Shown: positions 1 to 12,222 of the stretch, piece after piece
Layout of the letters: every line of letters starts with the position of its first letter
How positions within the stretch are numbered: the first letter of the stretch is position 1
NCBI GenBank assembly: GCA_022749755.1
Contig: CM040447.1
Span: 1,980,045 to 2,044,044 of the forward strand
Origin: Azadirachta indica
Lineage: Eukaryota > Streptophyta > Magnoliopsida > Sapindales > Meliaceae
Length of the DNA: 64,000 bases
Direction: 5' to 3'
The notes under the pieces: generated by a model
The model's database searches: none
Told to the model about the DNA's origin: nothing
What the model saw: the letters and a program-made list of their open reading frames with translations, nothing else
Program-made: the position numbers and the translations under genes

Positions 1-839
1 TTTTCTTCTTACAATGCACTAAGTTTACTAAACATGATCACAATTAACATTCCTCCGTCTCCAAGGAACACGTACTTGAGGTGACTAGGGAAAGGCTTCA
101 AATCTGAAATAGGGGCCTGCAAAACAGAGGGTAAAGGTCTTTTGTTAGGAATTGGTAACGTAATATTAAGACCATTACCTGACTGTTGCAACTTCGAAAA
201 ATCATTTAACGCTGCGATAGTTTATTGCAAATCAATACTCAAGGCCAACTCCTTATTCTTTATCTCAAGATTCTCACTAATGGCAACTTCTAATCTGTCT
301 TTTCCTTCAAGTTCAAAGACTTCTTATTCTAAAAAGTCAATCACATCAATAGAATAAACAGGATTATCATCACTAGGATATTTCATGGCATCATAAATAT
401 TAAACTCAACAATTTCACCATCAAATTCTATGGTGAGCGTGCCACTATGAACATCTATCTTAGTTTTGGATATCTTTAAGAATGGTCTTCCTAACAAAAT
501 AGGAGTAGTTTGATCATCATTCTCCATATCAAGCACATAGAAATCAACAGGAAAAATAAAATCATTAACTTGCACAAAAACATCCTCAACTACACCTTTA
601 GGATAGACATTAGATCAATCAGCCAATTGAATCACAACACTAATTTTATTCAAAGGTCCAAGTTTCAAAGAAACATATATAGAATATGGCATAACATTGA
701 TAGAAGCTCCTAAATCTAACATAGCCTTCTCAAATCTAGTTTTACCTATCGTACAAGGGATAGTAAACATACCTGGATCTTTGCACTTCGCTGGGAGTTT
801 TCTTTGAATAGCTGTGGAAACATTCTCTCCTATTCTCAC
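1..839 (-). pseudogene. Athila-type aspartic protease and start of the protease-RT linker
   Basis: On the minus strand, 839-324 encodes a retropepsin-like domain with the catalytic core LDLGASINVMP, followed by a GVVEDVFVQVNDFIFP-like flap and end region. The frame is interrupted by one TGA at 615-617, where the copy at 58813-59205 has an arginine codon. From about 190 to 1 the reading continues into a linker (FPSHLKYVFLGD) that in this family lies just before reverse transcriptase. The gag frame upstream is offset by a one-base loss near 890, where the second copy has an extra T. The protease would mature the retrotransposon polyprotein; this copy cannot make an uninterrupted one. Confidence 0.8.
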
Positions 840-2440
840 TTTCTCACATCCTTTAAGTTTCTGTTTCCTCTTAATTGTACATAGTTCTTCAAGAATTTAG
901 CATACCGAGGCACTTGTTTAATAGCATCTAAAAATGGAATATTTACCTCACATCTACGAAAAGTCTCATATAAATCTTTATTTTGTTCATCTTTTCTAGA
1001 TTCTACTAAAGCCTGAGGAAAAAGAGGTACTAGTTTATAATTAGAAGGAGGTGGAAACTTATGCTTAGGTTCATCGTTGTCATTGGGTATGTTTCTATCT
1101 GTAATGATGTTTTTCTCTTTTTCTTGCTTCGATGATGTAGGGGATGCCTTTACTAGAATCTCAACCTCTTTACCACTGCTCAAAACAATTGCATTTGTAT
1201 TTTCTCTTGGATTTACTACCGTTTGAGAAGGTAATTTCCCAGAACTTTGTGCCTCTAGCCAACTAATTGCAGTTGCCCATCTGATTGTCCAAACTTTGAA
1301 TACTGGCGCTAGCCTCTTGTTGAAATAATTTCATCTCCTGTTGAAATTGCAAAGTATTAGTGGCAAGGGACTTGACAATATCTTCTAAAGACATACCAAA
1401 ATTAGAAGTTTGGCCTAGTTGTTGTCTAGGGGGGTATGGTTGCTTATATTACTAGAAATTTGGGCGGTTTTGAGTTACGGGCTGATTTACTTATGGATTC
1501 CCATAGCTAAGATTGGGGTGATCCCTCCATCCAGGATTATATATGCTCGAATAGGGATCATACTTCCTTTGCGATTGTCCAGGAAAATCACCTGCAGCAC
1601 TCACTTGCTCAATGGGCTCATCTTGAAGAGTTAGGCATATATCGGTTGGACGCCCTTCTATCGAACAAATCCCACAAACCTTCATCGTAACGCATATTAC
1701 CTACAGCCATTTGATGAACGAGAGAAGTCAGACTCACAATTCGTTGTTCAAGGGAGGAAATACTTACTTCATTAACATGCTTTGATGGAGGGTCAAACCT
1801 AGTGCCAAATTGTTAAGAGTGGCTGCCATATTTGCAATCAAGTTTCTTGTAGCCTCAAGAGTTTTATCCACCAATGCTCCTCCACTAGCAGCATCAATCA
1901 TGTTCCTATCAGTGGGTAAAAGGCCCTCATAAAAATACTAAATCAGTAACTGCTCACTAATTTGATGATCGGGGCACTTGCACATAATTTCTTAAAACGT
2001 TCCCATATTCATATAGGGACTCCCTGTTGTGCTGCCTTACACCACAAATTTCTTTTCGAATGTTGGCCGCCCTCAAAGCTGGGAAATATTTCTACAAAAA
2101 CAACCTTTTCATCTCATTCCATATGGTAATACTCCCAGAGGGTAGATAATAGAGCCAATCCTTAACTAAGTCCTTCAAAGAAAAAGGAAAACTCTTCATT
2201 TAATTTGCTCTTCAATCACTCCCGTGGGTTTCATACTCATTCATACCATATGAAGCTCCTTTAGATGCTTGTGAGGATCTTCACCTGCAAAGCCATGAAA
2301 AGTGGGTAAGAGATGTATTAGTCCAGATTTTAACTTAAAAGTAGTAGTAGCATCTAAAGTAGGGAAAGTTATGCATAAGGGTTGTTAATTCAAATCAAGG
2401 GCAACAAGCTCTTTCAAAGTTCGATTTCTAGCCATGAATT
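840..2440 (-). pseudogene. Athila-type gag remnant
   Basis: This is gag reading toward lower coordinates. Near 2400-1800 the translation in broken frames contains a retrotransposon gag region with the phrase DPHKHLKELHMV. At 1685-1491 there is a degenerate knuckle-like motif (CGICSIEGRPTDIC) followed by a YNPGWRDHPNLSYGNP stretch, and at 1183-836 the charged tail leading to protease. Those phrases are hallmarks of Athila-type gag. Several stops and frame changes lie between the pieces, so no full-length structural protein is possible. The same region at 59206-60106 is about as decayed, and comparing the two copies shows which changes are private to each. Confidence 0.75.
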
Positions 2441-2761
2441 CCTCCTCTTTTAAATTAGAATTGCTAGCAAATATGGAATCAGGAGCTAGATCGTCCTCTC
2501 CTTAACCTGTGCAAAGTTTTCTCTACTTCTCGGTTGTATTACAAATCACCTTGCTTAGAAAATCGAGTTATAGTCATAAACAATCAAGGAAACTATAATA
2601 AACTATGAAAAAAAAAAAAAGACAAAACAAATCAGGAAAAATCTGTAGAAATGGAAATAAATAAAAAATTCTACCCTAAAACACAATCAAAGTGATATTT
2701 TCTTCTTTTTTTTTTTAGAATGAAATAAGGATCACAAATAACGTAAAAGTCAACTAGAAAA

Positions 2762-2780
2762 CTCCCCGGCAACGGCGCCA
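2762..2780 (-). other. Primer-binding site complementary to tRNA-Asp 3' end
   Basis: On the minus strand it reads TGGCGCCGTTGCCGGGGAG, the exact complement of a plant tRNA-Asp 3' end including CCA. It lies 13 bp inside the LTR edge at 2794, as expected for the minus-strand DNA primer site. It fixes the strand of the element and the position of its 5' LTR. Confidence 0.93.
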
Positions 2781-2793
2781 AAATTTGGTATAC

Positions 2794-4206
2794 TGTCGCA
2801 AGCAATCAAAAGTAAAACTTAAACTCCTAAACAAGATATATGTAGTGGTGCGAGTAAAGATCGTTCCCACAGAGAGTATCTAGCATAATTTTACGGCTAC
2901 GTGAACAAGGATTGAGGGGGGTTTTGAATATAAGGAAAACAGTTTTAAAAAAACAATTAAGGAACAATTCAAATTTGAATATCAAAATCAATCAAAAGAA
3001 CAAAACATGGTCTAAGTCAACATCCATCATCGAAATTTTACAATTGATCATCGATATTGGAATATATCACTTTACACATTAAATATTCACTGTTAAAGCT
3101 ATTTTTCCTATCTCTTCTTAGTTGTAGTTAATTAGAAAATAAGCAATCTAATCAACCCTAACTACTAAATAACCTAAGAAAAGTCCTAAAGGTTTAATTT
3201 AGTAGCAGCTTTAAGAATTAGAGAGACCAATATAAACAACACAAGCACAAGCGGTTGCATTTAGTTAGTTGAATATTCTTCCTAAGATCTAATAATTTCT
3301 GACGCAGCAAATCATTAAATCCTAGTTGCTTTACAAATCAAAGGAATCAAATAATTACGGATTTGATATCTGGCCTGGCAATAAATTGCAACGAATAATA
3401 TACCAGTAGGCCTCCTAGTAATTAAACGAGACAATCATGAAAATAGGCACAGAAGAACATTCGTTACTAAGCATAAATTAAATAATAGGAATCAAATTAA
3501 ATCTCACAGTTTTATTAATTGCGAGGTTTCTATTTTCTTCGACCAATTATAAAAGTTTAACTATGCAGGGATATGATGACAGTTCGAAAGAAAAATTAGA
3601 GAAGAGAAGAGAGAGAGGGGTCCTCTGTCTCATGATTTCTCCTCCCTTTTAAACACATTAATTCACCTCCTAGAATTCTACCAAACTCCTAAAATAAAAA
3701 TATTCAATTATGACTAATTAAGGAAAAATATTAAAAACAAAATAAAATCTTAAAGTAAATAGAAGAATGGTGATTTCAGTTGTAATTTCTATGCAAAAGA
3801 TCTGAAAACTTTCAAAAAGAAACCTCATTAAATCCGTGTATTAGAATTGTGGGCCAAGGAACATTCCGGAGCGTCAATCACACAGGTGTAGCAACTTCAA
3901 GCCCAAATTCATCCTTGATGCAGCCAGAATCTCTCAAAACTTAAAACATGAAAGCTGTAGATCCTTTGCTTGACGTTCGACAGCATTTTGAATCATCTCA
4001 ATTCAAGCTTGGATGAAAAAGTTATACTCAAATTACGAAGCAATGTCAAAACTGTCCAAAATCCTGCAATTAGCTTCATTTGCATTTAATGTTTTCATTT
4101 GCATCTTAAATCAAAATATGAGAATAATGAGTACATTTAAGAACTAAATAAGCATAAAGAACTAAAAAATTAAGGGAGAAAAATATGCCATTATACATTC
4201 TTATCA
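2794..4206 (-). repeat. 5' LTR of the Athila-type element, about 1413 bp
   Basis: In element orientation the LTR starts TGATAAGAATG and ends GCTTGCGACA, with TG...CA termini. A near-complete copy on the opposite strand lies at 54167-55558, and two partial copies lie at 57371-58460 and 60722-61257. Sharp homology ends at 2794 and 4206 support the boundaries. The partner LTR lies outside the window, so no target duplication can be checked. Confidence 0.88.
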
Positions 4207-4830
4207 ATTAATACAAATAGATGGGCTGCATGCATCCTAATAATAATATCTCTATTTTATTTTATTAGGCATGACATGACAATGCAAGATATGGGTAGAC
4301 TTTTGTTTTCTGGCTTAATTTTTTTAATATCATTTCAATTTTATCCTTATTTAAAACAAGTCTCATGAGTTTGGAACTTAGAAATTTTGGTCATCTCTAA
4401 TTTGAATATTTTTAAATTAACAGATTAAAATATTAATATTAAAAAAAATATATATATACTTTATTTTATTATTTTTAAGAAATTTTAAATATAAAAACAT
4501 TACTGTTCATACTATTAAACGAAAAAAAGTGTTGAGAGCTGAACTTTTCCAAATCACACAAATTCTTTTCTTCTAAATAAAATCATAAATTTGAACACAG
4601 AATTAGGATGTAAAACCCATAATCCTAACAAATGAAAACTCCACAAAATTAACAAAGACAAGAGTAGATTCTCCTTCATTAGGCAAGAGTATCAATCAAA
4701 TGATACAATTGCTCGCGGACGAATTAAACGAAATCAACTTAATGAAAGAGCATTCCTTATTTCCTGGTAAAACCTAAATTAAGCTAGTAGTCTTTATTAT
4801 TGACGCTGCTGCTTGCATTCATCTTCTTAT
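4207..4830. other. AT-rich spacer without recognised gene
   Basis: Spacer between the Athila LTR and the defensin stop codon. I see only AT-rich sequence with short homopolymer runs. The part just before 4830 must hold the defensin 3' UTR and polyadenylation region, but I could not pin a signal. Confidence 0.6.
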
Positions 4831-5243
4831 TTAACAGAGCTTAGTGCAGAAGCATCGGCGCCGGAATCCTCGACATCTGCCCCCAGAGAAGCCTTCGTTT
4901 CTACAGACGAGGGCACAGTTGTGGTTACTCCAGCATGAACCATGGAACGCGTGGCTCTGTGATTGGCAAACCCTAGCCTCAGTTGGCACCATCATCTCTT
5001 CTGCAATTTCACATGACAACTTCAGAGTTATTTGATCATAAACTTCCAACAAGAGACAAACAAAGATAATAAAGATAATACATTATTCATTATCTTCCCA
5101 TAGAAGAAATTATATGTATGGAGATTTCTTTGTTCTATTATTGGTCAAAAAACAGAAGATAGTAGTGGAAGGGAGGAGAGAGTCTCACGAGAAGCCAACA
5201 CAATGAGCAGCAAGAAGAAAATCCCAAAGAATCTCGTCGCCAT
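4831..5243 (-). CDS. Plant defensin precursor, two exons
   Basis: Exon 1 (5243-5189) starts [10 protein letters not shown] and encodes a hydrophobic signal peptide. An intron at 5188-5001 begins GTGAGA, ends TTGCAG and splits a codon after its first base. Exon 2 (5000-4831) completes a protein of about 74 residues ending in TAA. The mature part begins at RVC and has the eight-cysteine pattern of plant defensins: C, HGSC-like, CALVC, the GFSGGRC gamma-core region, and the CFC and final C. No stop or frameshift breaks it, and both splice signals are canonical. Plant defensins are secreted antimicrobial peptides folded as a cysteine-stabilised alpha-beta motif with four disulfides (family knowledge). 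This is the only host gene I can support. It is hemmed in by an Athila LTR 0.6 kb away. Expression cannot be judged from sequence. Confidence 0.92.
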
Positions 5244-5321
5244 TTCTTCTTATCTTTTCACAGCAATAATGATAGTATTCTACAGCCAGAAAATTGAATG
5301 ACATCTGATTCTTATGCGCGG

Positions 5322-5329
5322 TATATATA
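5322..5329 (-). promoter_or_regulatory. TATA box of the defensin gene
   Basis: A TATATATA run lies on the minus strand about 80 bp upstream of the defensin start codon, which would leave a 5' UTR of about 50 bases. No other strong TATA-like site lies closer. Confidence 0.6.
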
Positions 5330-7321
5330 GACGTCCAGCTAATAATTGAAGGAAGAATTTCAGTTTAACCCTGACCTTTTTGGAAAATGTCTACTACTCT
5401 ATTTTGTTGAGAAGGGTAACATAACATGCATTCTCCAATCTTTTTCCTATTGTAATATATTTGCAAGCTCCTAAAATTTGGCATGAGAAATTAAGCCCTA
5501 AAATTAGAATGTCCAAATAAAAAAGTATAAACATGTTGTAATTTTAGATATTTGTGTAAGACACATTGATACAGTAGGACATGTTAAATTCATGGGTCTC
5601 ATTATAAAATCATGTGCTAAAATATCAATTTACCCTTAGTTAGATTCAAACGGAAGTTATAATTTTTTACGGATTAAGGGTTGAATAGGTAGTTTTTATA
5701 TTAATGAGACTAATTGTTTCGTCAAAATTTAGAGATCTAACAATCTTTTTTTTCTTAATTTTATTAATTTAAAAAAATTCCACATAAACATCTGTTCATT
5801 AAAAAAAATTTTAATTTGAATAGTTTAAGTTTGTATAAATATTTTTGAAATAAGTAAGATATTTGACCACATCTTAAGGGTGTACAGGTTTGTTTACTTA
5901 TTTAATTTCTTATATTTATCGAGCATGAATATTTGTATTCATATTATCCTCGTATTTGTAAAAATATGCAAATTAGGGCCTTGATTGTAATTATCCTTTG
6001 ATAAAAAGCAAGATAAGATGTGAACAGCTGTGTCGGTGGAAATTAAAAGAGCTTTAATCACGTGCAGTAGTGACAATCACCGATGCTCGGACGTGCACAG
6101 AAGGCCTGAACCATCCATGACAAAGTGTGCAATCTTGGTGGTCCGTGAATTAGAGGCGTTCGTATTTGTGGGTTTAACGGTGACAGCGTCTGTATCTGCA
6201 TTTCCAAAAATGTTTTTTTTTTTTTTTTTTTTTTTTGAAAACTTCCAAAAATGGTGTTTGGAATTATTAGCTCATAGGAAATGAAAACCACGATGTATCT
6301 TTGTTTATCAGTGAGAATCTCTTCACATGCAATTGCATAGATGCATGCAGTCTGTTTCAGATGTCATCGAATACATAGCAGGAGATAGTAAATACAAATT
6401 TTCTGTAGAAACTATGAATAGAAACTAGCTGTATTATTGTGTAGTTCTCCCGTTGTCTGCATTTTTTATTGCCATTTATTGGGTTGGGCTAAATGATATT
6501 TACTAATGCATAATTGTTTTTGGTCAATTGTATTTGCTAATGTGTAATTGTATTTGGTGCAAAGTAGGATTGAATTACTTATTTTGTATACTTTTAATAC
6601 GAAATAATTAAAAAAAAATTGAATTTATAAATATTTATTTAAAAATTAATTAAATTAACACAATTTAAATAGAAAGTAATTAAATAACAAATAGCTATAT
6701 TAATATATAATAGTATTAGCTAGAAATTTATATTATTTAAATTAATATAAATATAAATAAATAACTATAGATAATATATTTGAACTAATTAATAGTATTT
6801 TGATGACAAAAGTATATTTTGTTATAAATGCAGTAGATTTTATATCATTTTCATTAAAATATACATTAAACAGTACTTAGCATTTAATATATTAAGTACT
6901 AATTAGATATTAGAATTTCATCTGATTCTTGTACTATATGTGCATATTATTGTATCACATATTCATCCCTCAATTGAATAAAGTAATTGAATTTGGCGGA
7001 TTAATTGCCAAAAAAATCAGAGCAATTAAGTTGCGAATTATAGTTAAATATCATTTGCATCTTTGTATTTATTTTATTTGTAATTTGAGCTAAAGATTAC
7101 AATGTGTTATCAGTATGATTTGCTGATTCAAGCTCATGAATTATTTAATTTTTTTATATTATTTTGTTAATTAAATATTTTCGCATTATATTTTTTTATT
7201 ATAATTTTGATTATATAATTGTTCTTGTGAGTATGTTTTATAGTTGCCATTAAATTGGATCTTTTACAACAAAAAAATAATGATAGAATATATATTGCAA
7301 ACTAAAACTTGCAAAATAAAG

Positions 7322-7645
7322 AGGTAATTAGAACCAAAAATTTTAAAGGTAATCTCATTAATTAGAACTCGAAGTTCTAAAATGGAATTACTAATCAAAA
7401 ACCAAAATTCTGAATTATATCATTAAAACTAGAATTTACAGTTCTAGATTTATAAAATATCTTTTATATAGATTTAAAGTTCCATATATCATTTGTATTA
7501 TTTTTGAATTCCGTATATTTGGACTCAAAGTTCTAGTTTCTGAATCAGAACCTAAAGTTTTGAACATAAAATTTTTAATCAGAGCCTAAAGTTTTGAATA
7601 TAAATTGTGAAATTAGAACCTAAAGTTCCAAATATACGCTCTCAA
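7322..7645. repeat. Degenerate short tandem repeat
   Basis: A phrase like AGAACCTAAAGTTCTGAAT recurs every 35-50 bp (near 7330, 7362, 7424, 7518, 7545, 7580 and 7617), with strong drift. Many copies contain a small palindrome (GAACT/AGTTC). It looks like an old minisatellite. Confidence 0.5.
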
Positions 7646-7968
7646 TATTTTTCATGGATTATGTTAAAAAGCATTTTCATGCCATGGGCTCAAAAGGCAC
7701 TATGGTATGAGAAAGAAAAATATCCTTGAAGGACAGTTAAAAAATTACGATTTCTACTTTTATAATTAATACAACTATTAGTGGAATATAATTTCCTAAA
7801 GTAAAGCCATAAATGCAAGACTGTAATTTTATTATAGTTTAGTTTTATTTATAATTACCTTACAGTTGAAATTATGAGTATAAATATTGAAATTGCATTC
7901 ATGTTCTTTTACTTAACTAGAGTTATTATTATGTTATTTATTTACTTTTTCCAAAAGTGAATAGAGTT

Positions 7969-7993
7969 ATATATATATATATATATATATATA
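7969..7993. repeat. AT dinucleotide microsatellite
   Basis: An uninterrupted AT run of about 12 units, in otherwise AT-rich DNA. Confidence 0.9.
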
Positions 7994-8840
7994 AGTTGTA
8001 TAAAATGATGAAAAAGGTACGCTATTGGCTGCGCATGGCTATTAAGTTTATAATTATATTTCGTAATTATATTTAACCACTAGAAGTGAAATGCTTATAA
8101 TATGATAAATTTTGTTACTTACATAATATAAAATGACATCAAGTGTGTACTTTTTGTACATTGAAATATTTAATAAAACCTTATCAGGCTCCCATGAAAA
8201 TGAAGAGAATATTGAGATTATTTCATTTATTTTAGTATTTAATATTAGCAATATTTATATCATTTATGATTTAATTAACATACTTTATATATTTTATCTT
8301 TTATAACTCTCTTGCCATAATATATTTTAAATTATGTATTTTACTATCATGATAACTCATGTTAATTATCTTATAAAAAGACATGAATCTTAAAAAGGAA
8401 TTAATCCTTTCAAAAAAAAAAAAAAAGAGTTAGGTAAGTGTACCTAGCTAATAGTGCAACTACGCACATTATTCTTTAAGATAAGAATTACATCCCAAGG
8501 TTGAAAATAATTAAGCTTAGATAAAAACCATATCAAGTCTTGCAAATTTGATTAAAGACTCTAGAAGAGCCTTAATCTTGTTAACAAGTGGAACCAGATT
8601 ATGTATAATAATAACTTGTGTTCTAGTAGATCTACTAAAAATCTGCCTAGCTTTAAAGATATTTGTCGAAATGGATATTATATTAAAATTTAAAACGAGA
8701 ATACTGTAAAATATCTTTGCATTACTTTTAATATTTTAAGAAAAAAATATATATTGGAAAAGCTTATAGCATTGTGATATACTCATGTTTTTACTCATTT
8801 ATGCTTTGTTTACCCGAATATTATGAACAATTCTTAACAT

Positions 8841-9657
8841 TATTTAGTCTTTTTTGCTTTTTTCTTTTTTAAAAGTGTTGTGATCTTTTTTACAAATAAT
8901 GAAGTGTTTCGATGAAAAGACAAGAAAATACAACACAAGTGTGCATCCGCATGCCCCTCCACTAATGTTGAGCACAAATGTGCAAACACCTACTACACCC
9001 CCAACATTGCTATCGTATAGCCTTTGATCTTCGAGACCAAAATGGAGAAGAAGCCCTTGTGCCATGGTAGGCACACTGCTGCACCACACATTCTAACCTG
9101 CTAGAGTTTTGGCTGCATACAGTGCCATTTCACTATGAGCTCGAACCCCAATGCCCCCTCAAAATGTGCCAACTCCTCTTTGAAAGTTGAATGACGTCCC
9201 AAAACCTTTTTCAGCCTTCAGATGAATTTTGGATGGCTGAATTTGGACAAAACCTAAGGTTTTGTGTTTTTCTTACATTAACAGCCATGACCAATTTTAG
9301 AAAAGGGATTTCTAGTGAGAGAAACACAAGAATAGAGGAGAGGATTTCTAGTGAGAAAGGCTGAAAATCAACAACTCTTGAAATTTTGAAGGATTTTTGA
9401 AGATTAAATATTAAAAGCAAAACTGAACCTAATTTTTATCTCTTTTCTCTTACTTTTCATCTTGAATTCTATATTTGTTAAATTGTTTAAAATCATGTTT
9501 GGACTTATGAACTTATTGATGATTATTCGTTAGACTTCTCCTATGTTAGGCTAATTTTATTCCCCAGGACAAAGATGTAGCCTAGTTGACGAATATTTAT
9601 ATTTTGAAATTGTGTTGCTTATAGTTTATTAATCAATATTGAGTATTCATTACCTTG
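8841..9657 (+). other. Possible LTR left half, split by element A
   Basis: The sequence flanking element A on the left (up to 9657) and right (16311-16893) forms one interrupted sequence. The right end (GTGGGAATGATACTTAACTT and ACTATCGCACAACGCA) resembles the R-U5 end of a plant LTR, and it runs straight into a Ty1/copia integrase fragment. I infer that A landed in a copia-type LTR. The left start is not defined. An 81-residue open frame at 9089-8844 on the minus strand resembles nothing I know and is probably chance. Confidence 0.4.
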
Positions 9658-10466
9658 TGATGCAAATGAAGTTGTGCAACCACATAAACAAGAGGAGAAC
9701 CTCAGACATAAGGTTGGAGACACTCAATTACAGCATCTATATAATTCGTTAAGCGTGCCGAGTGGACCGATTACAAAAGATAGAGCCAAAACATTGGAAA
9801 GTGTCTTAAATTGACTAATTAAAAAGATGTGTGATTCAAATACAATTCAAGATATACGTCTTAAAGAATTAAGCTCAGTGAACATCATTCAAGCGACTGG
9901 AGTCCAAGAAGACTAACATGAAAGTGTTCGAAAATTATAGTCCATTTATGTAATTTTAAGAATCTTAAAATGATGTAATCACTTACATCATACACATTCG
10001 ACGTCATTGCTTATGTCATATATAAATGATGTCATTGCTTACGTTTTCATGTTTGAAATTTGTAAGTTTTAAAAGTTATAAAGTTTGAATTTATTTTGTC
10101 AAATTGTTAGGTAAGATTCATAACCTAACTTTTGACATTTTCTCTTTGTATTTGCTTATAAAAAGGATTTCATTTCTTGAAATGAGACAGGCAATTTTGA
10201 ATATTAAATTATTTCTTATAAGTTCTTATTCTTGAGCTTTTTAAATTTAATTTTTTGTGGTATTCAAAACAACTAAACTTATCATCTAAATTTTTAAATC
10301 TTTTTTTAAGGATTCTTGGTGTGACGTTTGAATAAATCATAATCTTGATTCTTATCTAAATAGGTATCGGGTCAAAACTTTATAAACTTGCGCCTTGGAG
10401 AAATCTTGGGGTTCTTTACTACATTCGGTGTTGGATTTCATCACGATATTGGCGAGTTTCGTATCA
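9658..10466 (+). repeat. 5' LTR of element A
   Basis: It runs TGATGCAAATG to TTTCGTATCA, 809 bp. A TATAAAAA box lies at 10157-10164. About 110-150 bp upstream of it is a cluster of TGACG/ATGTCAT-type cores (10000-10045). The 3' LTR is about 53 bp shorter, because it lacks part of that cluster. Confidence 0.92.
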
Positions 10467-10480
10467 TTTGGTATCAAACC
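10467..10480 (+). other. Primer-binding site, initiator tRNA-Met type
   Basis: TTTGGTATCAAACC directly follows the LTR. It matches the usual plant TGGTATCAGAGC primer site except for G-to-A-type changes. Confidence 0.8.
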
Positions 10481-11015
10481 TTTGGTTCCAATGCAAGTTG
10501 AAATTATCCTTTACGTCTTTTTTGTTCCTTTACTTCTCAATTAGAATTCTAAAAAAAAAAAAAAGAAATACAAAAAAAAAATATATTGTGGCCAAATTCC
10601 TCCTTGATTGGTCCAAATTCCAATTTTATGTTTTACTTCCTTCAATTTATTTTGAGTTCATATTTTCATTTCTACTTCTAAAAAAAAAAAGAGAGAAAAT
10701 AAAGCAAAAAAAAAAGAGAAATAAAAAAAACAGAGAGAGAATTGTTGTTATCTATTATATTCATAATTTCATGTAGTATTGCCCTAATATTCCTTATTCT
10801 TGATCCAATATTGTCATTACTTGCATCAATTTCTTAAGAATTGATTATTGAATCTTGTGATTTGTTTTGGTTGCTTTTCATTTTAAAATTGCCACTGAAA
10901 TTTTGATTAAGAGTGTGCGAGTGTGAGAACATTTGAGTGCTCAAACACGAGAGTGAGTGAAAACACGTAAGGGAGTGCTTGTGAGGTTTCTAACTTTGTT
11001 TTGTAGATTTTAAAT
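10481..11015 (+). other. Element A untranslated leader
   Basis: Leader between the primer site and the gag start. It carries A-rich runs (10549-10580, 10680-10740) and a GAGTG-rich stretch before gag. The chimeric element at 60639-60721 has a related leader. There is no coding signal. Confidence 0.7.
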
Positions 11016-12222
11016 ATGTCTCACAATCAAGAAAAAAATTCAACCTCAGGGATACAACAACCCACCACCCCGAACCTACAATTACAGGAATTATTGGGGG
11101 AGATGAGACGGATAATGAGGGCTAAGTTAGAACCAATCCATGAGAGGATGGATAGGTTGGAAGAAGAGACATCAAGAGGGCAACATCAAAGCTCTTCCAT
11201 TAGATAACTACCTAGGCAAGTGCAATCAAGAGTACAATGGGGTAATGTTGAGGATGATAAGGAGTTAGATGAATCACCAATGAACCGGGGTAGGAATTTG
11301 CATGGTTATGGGAATAGATAAGTTAAGTTGGGTAGACCTAAGTTGGATGATGATTTAGGAAGTATTAAGGTAAAAATTCTACCGTTCCAAGGTAGAAACG
11401 ATTCTGAAGCTTATTTAGAGTGTGAGAAGAAAATAGAGATGGTTTTCGATTGTCACAACTACTCCGAGATCAAAAAGGTAAAACTTGCGGCCATTGAATT
11501 TACTGATTATGCTGTTATTTTGTGGGATCAATTGTTGAAGGATAGGAGAAGAAATCAAGAACGTCCTGTTGAAACGTGGGACGAGATGAAGATGATAATG
11601 AGAAGACGTTTCATTCCAAGCTACTACCATCGGGAGTTGTTCAACAAATTGCAGCGTCTGACTCAAGGATCTAAAAGCGTAGATGAATACTACAAAGAGA
11701 TGGAGGTTGCTATGATCCGAGCAAATGTATACAAGGATAAAGAAGCTACCATGGCTACATTCTTACATGGTTTAAATCGTGAGATCACAAATGTGGTGGA
11801 AATGCAACATTATGTAGAGTTGACAGATATGGTACATCAAGCCATCAAAGTTGAGCAACAATTGAAGCGAAGAAACATGACTAGGAGAGGAGCAAGCACG
11901 ACTGCTACAAACTCATGGAGATCAACTCCTTTATGGCAGGAATTTCCATTAATTCTAATTCCGAAGCTTCTAAGGATGCTAAACAAGTTGTGCCGCAAAA
12001 ACAAGGTAACATTGAATCCTCCGCTTCTAGAAATCGTGACATTAAGTGTTTTAAATGTCGAGGCAAGGATCATATAGATAGCCAATGTCCAAATAAAAGG
12101 GTAATGTTGATCGATGCTCAAGGGGAGATTGAGTCAGGAGGAGAAGAAGAAGACAAAATAGAAGACATGCCATCTCTTGAAGATAAATACGAAGGCAATA
12201 TGCTGCAGAAGGAGAATTATTA
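11016..12222 (+). pseudogene. Element A gag, broken
   Basis: The N-terminal 63 residues (from 11016) contain a coiled-coil-prone, charged segment (MRRIMRAKLEPIHERMDRLEEE) and end at a TAA (11205). The same frame has another TAA at 11319 and then reopens at 11328, giving a retrotransposon gag domain (PFQGRNDSEAYLECEKKIEMVF through LHGLNREITNVVEMQHYVEL). A frameshift near 11940 moves the CCHC zinc knuckle (CFKCRGKDHIDSQC, about 12045-12086) into the next frame. Gag would form the virus-like particle and bind RNA through the knuckle. The same region in element B keeps gag and knuckle in one frame but has its own stop. Confidence 0.88.

Larger units (their letters stand above)
1..4206 (-). mobile_element. 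Athila-type Ty3/gypsy retrotransposon, 5' portion, cut by window edge
   Basis: Read on the minus strand this holds, in order, a 5' LTR (4206-2794), a tRNA-Asp primer site, an untranslated leader, gag remnants and a protease, and it then runs off the window before reverse transcriptase. The protease with its DLGASINVMP core, the CGICS-type gag motif and the tRNA-Asp primer site are typical of the Athila/Tat side of plant Ty3/gypsy elements (family knowledge). Related sequence recurs at 57371-61257 (same strand), and a plus-strand LTR copy lies at 54167-55558. Frameshifts and stops show that it is decayed. Confidence 0.85.
5340..8840. other. AT-rich intergenic region, no gene seen
   Basis: I find no coding signal across 3.5 kb. 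The stretch 6030-6290 is richer in GC and contains a run of about 24 T (6211-6234). Its open frames are short on both strands and look like chance. The rest is AT-rich with scattered homopolymers. Confidence 0.55.

Noticed and set aside
2762..2780. Possible tRNA-Asp gene fragment
   Set aside because: Only the 3' 19 bases match, including the non-genomic CCA, and it sits 13 bp from an LTR edge. It is a primer-binding site.
4844..5035. Plus-strand frame over the defensin exon
   Set aside because: It is the antisense shadow of the defensin second exon. The minus strand has the cysteine pattern, splice signals and signal peptide.
6030..6291. Overlapping frames on both strands around the T run
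   Set aside because: They depend on the homopolymer, and neither strand shows a domain or splice context.
8844..9089. Minus-strand frame of 81 codons
   Set aside because: No recognisable motif, and it lies in probable LTR-like sequence.
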